NCBI GenBank assembly: GCA_947450405.1
Contig: CANFVI010000043.1
Location: forward strand, 1 to 11,101
Source: Flavobacteriales bacterium
Lineage (GTDB): Bacteria; Bacteroidota; Bacteroidia; NS11-12g; UBA955
Direction of reading: 5' to 3'
Length of the DNA stretch: 11,101 bases
Shown: in pieces, positions 7,862 through 11,101 of the stretch
Layout of the letters: every line of letters starts with the position of its first letter
How positions within the stretch are numbered: position 1 is the stretch's first letter
Translations under genes and position numbers: made by a program
The notes under the pieces: model-generated
What the model saw: the letters and a program-made list of their open reading frames with translations, nothing else
Told to the model about the DNA's origin: nothing
The model's database searches: none

Positions 7862-8625
7862 CAGTCAATCTTAGAAATTGTTGAAATACTTTTAATCATA
7901 TGATTTCTTATTTCTTCAGGATTAACTTTACTATGAAAAAAATTAATTCCGTTAGAATCAATACTAGACAAATTTTTGATATTATCTTGATATTCTTTTA
8001 ATCGTTCATCACTTAGACTAGTTTTCCAGTTTTTATCTTCAAGTAGATATGATGCGATAGTTGTTTTTTTATTTGACTTTATTCGAGAGCATATTTCATA
8101 ACTTTCTTCATAATCATCAAGTGCTCCATCGCTTAATAGAATTATTAATGCTTGAGAATTTTGATCGTGATTTTTGTAATATTTATTTACTTTAGATTCA
8201 ACAATTTTAAGTGTTTTAGACATATATGTCTTATAATTTCCGAGTTGGTTACAAGGGTTGAAGTCTGCTTCATTCAAGTCAATTTTAACAACATTTGTTT
8301 CTATTACAAATTCCTTTGAAGACATTGAGAAAGCATGCATATTTATATCAAAACAATTTTTATTTTTGCTTGACTGTAATCTGTCAATTATTGGTATGAT
8401 TTGTTCATGTACTTCTTCTCCTTTTGATTTGCCTGTAATTCCTTCCCAGGTCATTGATTCTGATGCGTCTAAGACGAAGATAACTAATTGATAAAATAAT
8501 CTAGGTATTTCAAATTTCGATAAAGCTTCACTGTAGCTTTTACTATTAAAATTACTTAAGTCAAGTTTGTTTTTTGAACCACCTTTAATTAAATTACTAT
8601 CAGTTTTGATTAGTTTATCGCTCAT
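7861..8625 (-). CDS. TerY-like von Willebrand factor A domain protein
   Basis: The 254-residue protein is essentially one vWA domain after a roughly 45-residue polar N-terminal tail. The MIDAS is complete: DASES at 53-57 (D53, S55, S57), the threonine in YKTYM (T133) and LLSDG at 163-167 (D166). It should bind a divalent metal and, through it, an acidic group on a partner. With the PP2C and kinase that follow, it matches the TerY component of the TerY-P triad proposed from comparative genomics of tellurite-resistance-associated systems. No signal peptide or membrane segment is seen, so it is cytosolic, unlike the transport-linked vWA proteins. Its start overlaps the end of the PLD gene by 4 bp (ATGA). 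Confidence 0.9.
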   Translation of the reverse strand: MSDKLIKTDSNLIKGGSKNKLDLSNFNSKSYSEALSKFEIPRLFYQLVIFVLDASESMTWEGITGKSKGEEVHEQIIPIIDRLQSSKNKNCFDINMHAFSMSSKEFVIETNVVKIDLNEADFNPCNQLGNYKTYMSKTLKIVESKVNKYYKNHDQNSQALIILLSDGALDDYEESYEICSRIKSNKKTTIASYLLEDKNWKTSLSDERLKEYQDNIKNLSSIDSNGINFFHSKVNPEEIRNHMIKSISTISKID

Positions 8626-10007
8626 GATTTTACAAATTCGTTGTTTAAAATTTCAAATTGGTGCTCTAATGATTTTCTTTGATTATTGAAATATTTGTCC
8701 CAATCCTTAATCGATGAAATTTCAATAAATATTTTTGATAATTTTATTTGTTTTAATTCAAAAACAAATAACTCATATTTACTTTGCAATGAAAGTAATT
8801 TTGCCCTCAATAATTCTAATTCTTCCAAATTGCCAATATTGTCTATTGGCTTTCCGAGTCTTAATTCTTGTAATATTTTTTTAACTAGCTCAACATCTTT
8901 TAATTTATAAGCTTTTGTTAATTGGTCGAAAATTTCTGAAGCTTTTTGCTTGTCCTCATAAATACAATTTGAAGAATCTGGATGACAATATTTTGTGCCT
9001 TCTCGATACATTTCTTTTAAACTTAAACTTTCATCATCTGATAAATCTGGAATTACAATCTTACTTTGATTTAAATAATCTTCATTATTTTTTCTAAATT
9101 CTTCTTCTAAGTTTTTGTAGGTATCATCTACTATTCCATGTTTTTTTAGGCGCTCATATATTTTTTTCTTGAGTTTTAATATTTTCCCAATCATAGGATT
9201 AAGTTCAAGAATATATCTATGGTTGAATTGCTCAATAAGTGCTTCTGTCTCACCTTTTTCAATTGATAAGGTTTCTAATTGTAGTGATATTAATTTTATT
9301 TGAGCAATTATTTTTTCTCTTTCAATAGCAGTAATACTAATTATCTGTGAATGAGATTTTTTAAACTTATCCATTAAACTAATAGCGACTTCAAATTCAC
9401 CGCTAATAAGTTTATTGATAATCTCGTCTAATCCTTCTGTGTTTCTAAGTTGTTGAACATATTGACTAATACTATTGGTTTCGCTAATATTTATAAAAGC
9501 TTTTATTAAATCAAAAATTTTATAGGCTTTGGATAAATTAAGTTCTTTTTCAAGTGATTTAATTTTGCCTGATAATAATTTCAATCTCTCAAATTCTGTG
9601 ATGAAATCATTTGCTCTTTGTTGGTGCCCAATAACAATCGTTACTTCTTCGTTATTTACTGTAAAAGCTTTGTTTGACCAATTGGCAGAACCACTGATAA
9701 CAATGTTATAATCAATCACACAAAACTTCATGTGCATTAATTTTTCATCATTTCCAATTTCTGCAAAAAAGCCTCCATTGTCTTCAATTGTCTGGTATTT
9801 ATTTGAACTTGCGTGATTGAATTCGTGGTTTGTAATTATAACTTCTACATGAATACCTCTGTTTTGAAGTTCTATTAATTTGTCAAAGAGTACTCTATCT
9901 GTAAACCATGCCACAGCAACACATACATGACTTACAGCAGAATCAAGATGATTAAGGATAATCTTTTTGACTTTTTTGTCCTGAGTAAAATATGTTTGTA
10001 TTTGCAT
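8622..10007 (-). CDS. PLD-like (single HKD) putative nuclease with J domain
   Basis: This 461-residue protein is first in the operon. Residues 1-145 are a phospholipase D-like domain: VAVAWFTD near 30-37 is typical of the first strand, the HKD motif HMKFCVID (H92, K94, D99) is intact, and SGSANWS follows at 105-111. With a single HKD it should work as a dimer, like Nuc-type nucleases, so a phosphodiesterase acting on nucleic acid is more likely than a lipase. Residues 146-320 form a helical linker including coiled coil. Residues 325-385 resemble a divergent J domain: LKEMYREGTKYCHPD with HPD at 342-344, then EKASEIFDQLTKAYKLKDVE. Residues 395-461 are again helical. In this context it is the best candidate for the effector, its activity gated by phosphorylation or by a chaperone (DnaK/Hsp70) partner. 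The J-domain call rests on the HPD and flanking pattern. Confidence 0.85.
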   Translation of the reverse strand: MQIQTYFTQDKKVKKIILNHLDSAVSHVCVAVAWFTDRVLFDKLIELQNRGIHVEVIITNHEFNHASSNKYQTIEDNGGFFAEIGNDEKLMHMKFCVIDYNIVISGSANWSNKAFTVNNEEVTIVIGHQQRANDFITEFERLKLLSGKIKSLEKELNLSKAYKIFDLIKAFINISETNSISQYVQQLRNTEGLDEIINKLISGEFEVAISLMDKFKKSHSQIISITAIEREKIIAQIKLISLQLETLSIEKGETEALIEQFNHRYILELNPMIGKILKLKKKIYERLKKHGIVDDTYKNLEEEFRKNNEDYLNQSKIVIPDLSDDESLSLKEMYREGTKYCHPDSSNCIYEDKQKASEIFDQLTKAYKLKDVELVKKILQELRLGKPIDNIGNLEELELLRAKLLSLQSKYELFVFELKQIKLSKIFIEISSIKDWDKYFNNQRKSLEHQFEILNNEFVKS

Positions 10008-10072
10008 TGCTGTCTAAAATTTAAGTCTGGATAAATTCTATTTGTTATTGCGTATTATGAGAAGTATTTTTC

Positions 10073-10080
10073 CAAATATA
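10073..10080 (-). promoter_or_regulatory. candidate -7 box of the five-gene operon
   Basis: The minus strand reads TATATTTG here, an exact match to the Bacteroidota -7 consensus TAnnTTTG, 65 bp upstream of the PLD ATG at 10007. A -33 TTG at the expected 17-23 bp spacing is not present; the nearest TTG is only 12 bp upstream. The promoter is plausible but half-supported. It would drive the whole run 10007-3689. Confidence 0.4.
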
Positions 10081-10181
10081 TAAATTTCCCTCCAATAAAT
10101 TTGAAAACTTTTGTGTATCCCTCAAAAAAATGAGTGGGGAAGTGGTGCGGAAATTTATTTCAAAATGACAGAGTTTTTTGG

Positions 10182-10211
10182 TTGGAAATGAAATTGATTT
10201 TCATACATTTG
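10182..10211 (+). promoter_or_regulatory. candidate Bacteroidota promoter for the 10222 gene
   Basis: TTG at 10182-10184 and TACATTTG at 10204-10211 are separated by 19 bp, matching the flavobacterial TTG-N17-23-TAnnTTTG pattern. A second TTTG at 10177-10180 is also available as the upstream element, at 23 bp. The -7 box ends only 10 bp before the ATG at 10222, so the transcript would be nearly leaderless. If the gene has a normal leader, this match would be chance. Confidence 0.45.
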
Positions 10212-10221
10212 ATAGTCCCTT

Positions 10222-10491
10222 ATGATTTATGATTTTCAATTAAAAAAGCTGTATTCCAACGATGGGATTTTTATTAAAGACGTGATTTGTCCGTTGAAGG
10301 ATCCCAAAATTGTAAAAATAGACGACAATAACACGGAAGTTAATTGTGCCCAATGCACAAGGAATTTATTAGTAACAACGTGTTTGTCCGACAGTCAAGT
10401 AATTGATTGGATGAGCAAACAAGAGCATCCTTGCCTTGCAATTGATTTGAATGATCAAAATTTAACTGTTATAAATAATCCAATATATTAA
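10222..10491 (+). CDS. small cysteine-rich hypothetical protein, 89 aa
   Basis: Unrecognised protein starting MIYDFQLKKLYS. Five cysteines (23, 42, 45, 54, 71) include a CxxC at 42-45 (VNCAQCTRNLL), and the pattern CP...CxxC...C could hold a zinc ion. It has no membrane segment. The next gene starts one base after its stop, so the two are probably co-transcribed. It is divergent from the five-gene operon, with a 214-bp shared upstream region. That position would fit a regulator, but nothing in the sequence shows DNA binding. Confidence 0.75.
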   Translation: MIYDFQLKKLYSNDGIFIKDVICPLKDPKIVKIDDNNTEVNCAQCTRNLLVTTCLSDSQVIDWMSKQEHPCLAIDLNDQNLTVINNPIY

Positions 10492-10492
10492 T

Positions 10493-11020
10493 ATGTCTGT
10501 TTTTAGTATACTGTGGCCCAATAGATTCAAGAAGAGGTCAAAGTTTATTCCGGTTTTTCCAAAGCAATATGTGAGAGCTGAAGTTCGAATGATAAAAACT
10601 GCGAGAAATCTTAAGGAAATCAACCAAGGGGTTGAAGATGGATTTGATCCATTCATTCTCGCAATTAAGCCAAATCCAGAGATAAAGCATCATGTAGGTT
10701 TAATGCGTCATAAAGAATATGGAACATATTCAGAATTTAAACAGATGCGTGGGGATGATGTTGGTGATGATTATATAATGACTCATCGAATTGAATATTA
10801 TCCTTATTTTTTCGAACCTCATTATGCAGCATATTTACTTCCAAAAGATATAAAAGTTGGAGAATTTGTATGGTTAGAAGATTTAATTCAGGATTTAGAA
10901 GGTGATTATGTTTTTTGTAATGTAAGTCGCGCCAAATCTGGTCCAGCCTGCTGGACAGGAGAACGTTTCATTCTCGATTTGGAATTTATCAAACGTCGAA
11001 GAAGTTTTATATTGGGGTAG
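10493..11020 (+). CDS. hypothetical protein, 175 aa
   Basis: Unrecognised soluble protein, basic at its N-terminus (RFKKRSKF, residues 11-18), with aromatic-rich stretches HRIEYYPYFFEPHYAAYLLP (98-117) and VGEFVWLEDLIQDL (122-135), and a C-terminal PACWTGERFILDLEF followed by KRRR (168-171). There are no catalytic motifs I can name. The ATG follows the TAA of the 89-aa gene with one base between, indicating an operon. Base composition (20 of 60 bases GC in the row at 10561-10620) lies between that of the AT-rich operon and that of the left-hand genes. Confidence 0.8.
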   Translation: MSVFSILWPNRFKKRSKFIPVFPKQYVRAEVRMIKTARNLKEINQGVEDGFDPFILAIKPNPEIKHHVGLMRHKEYGTYSEFKQMRGDDVGDDYIMTHRIEYYPYFFEPHYAAYLLPKDIKVGEFVWLEDLIQDLEGDYVFCNVSRAKSGPACWTGERFILDLEFIKRRRSFILG

Positions 11021-11044
11021 GGATGGTTTGGAGAAATAGACCTT

Positions 11045-11101
11045 ATGAAAAATTGTGATAGAGATGAAATTACGGTAATAACAGATATTGAAAAAAAACC
11101 A
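11045..11101 (+). CDS. possible start of a further gene, cut by window edge
   Basis: From the ATG at 11045 a frame stays open for the 19 codons left, reading MKNCDRDEITVITDIEKKP. It lies 24 bp after the stop of the preceding same-strand gene, which fits an operon continuation. The stretch is too short for confidence in the start or identity. Confidence 0.35.
   Translation, partial: MKNCDRDEITVITDIEKKP

Noticed and set aside
3689..10007. A classical tellurite-resistance (ter) operon
   Set aside because: No TerD/TerZ-type, TerB or TerC protein is present; only the vWA-PP2C-kinase triad is shared with ter-linked systems.
10121..10134. Hairpin CTCA-aaaaaa-TGAG as a terminator
   Set aside because: The stem is only 4 bp, and it lies between divergent genes, where no transcript ends.

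Overview
The window looks like a chromosomal stretch from a member of the Bacteroidota, probably flavobacteria-like. It is AT-rich, starts have no recognisable Shine-Dalgarno, and boxes matching the Bacteroidota -7 consensus TAnnTTTG lie upstream of both divergent transcription units on the right. The taxonomic call is an inference from these traits.

Layout. Positions 1-508 hold no intact gene: there are two identical 36-bp direct repeats, an 11-bp tandem repeat and, between the two 36-bp copies, a 69-codon minus-strand remnant resembling the C-terminus of an AlbA_2/RecG-like ATP-binding regulator. Positions 509-2744 hold three closely spaced plus-strand genes of unknown function, the last one membrane-anchored. 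They converge with a minus-strand gene (2753-3610) for a membrane-anchored protein of unknown function. Positions 3689-10007 are a compact, much more AT-rich, five-gene minus-strand operon. Positions 10222-11020 hold two small unknown plus-strand genes, and a further reading frame runs off the right edge.

The operon is the centre of interest. In transcription order it encodes: (1) a single-HKD phospholipase D-like protein with a long helical linker and a C-terminal DnaJ-like J domain with an intact HPD; (2) a TerY-like von Willebrand A protein with a complete MIDAS; (3) a compact PP2C phosphatase; (4) a protein kinase with unusual catalytic motifs and three Ig-like repeats; (5) a four-helix DUF4407 membrane protein with a large coiled-coil insert. 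The first four genes overlap end to end and the fifth follows after 5 bp, so the products are very likely made together.

The vWA-PP2C-kinase core is the arrangement known from comparative genomics as the TerY-P triad. Joining it to a PLD-J-domain putative nuclease and a DUF4407 membrane protein suggests a phosphorylation-gated stress or anti-phage system: the kinase and phosphatase act as a switch, the vWA protein as metal-dependent scaffold, the PLD protein as effector, and DUF4407 as membrane sensor or anchor. The domains are read from the sequence. The defence role and division of labour are inference.
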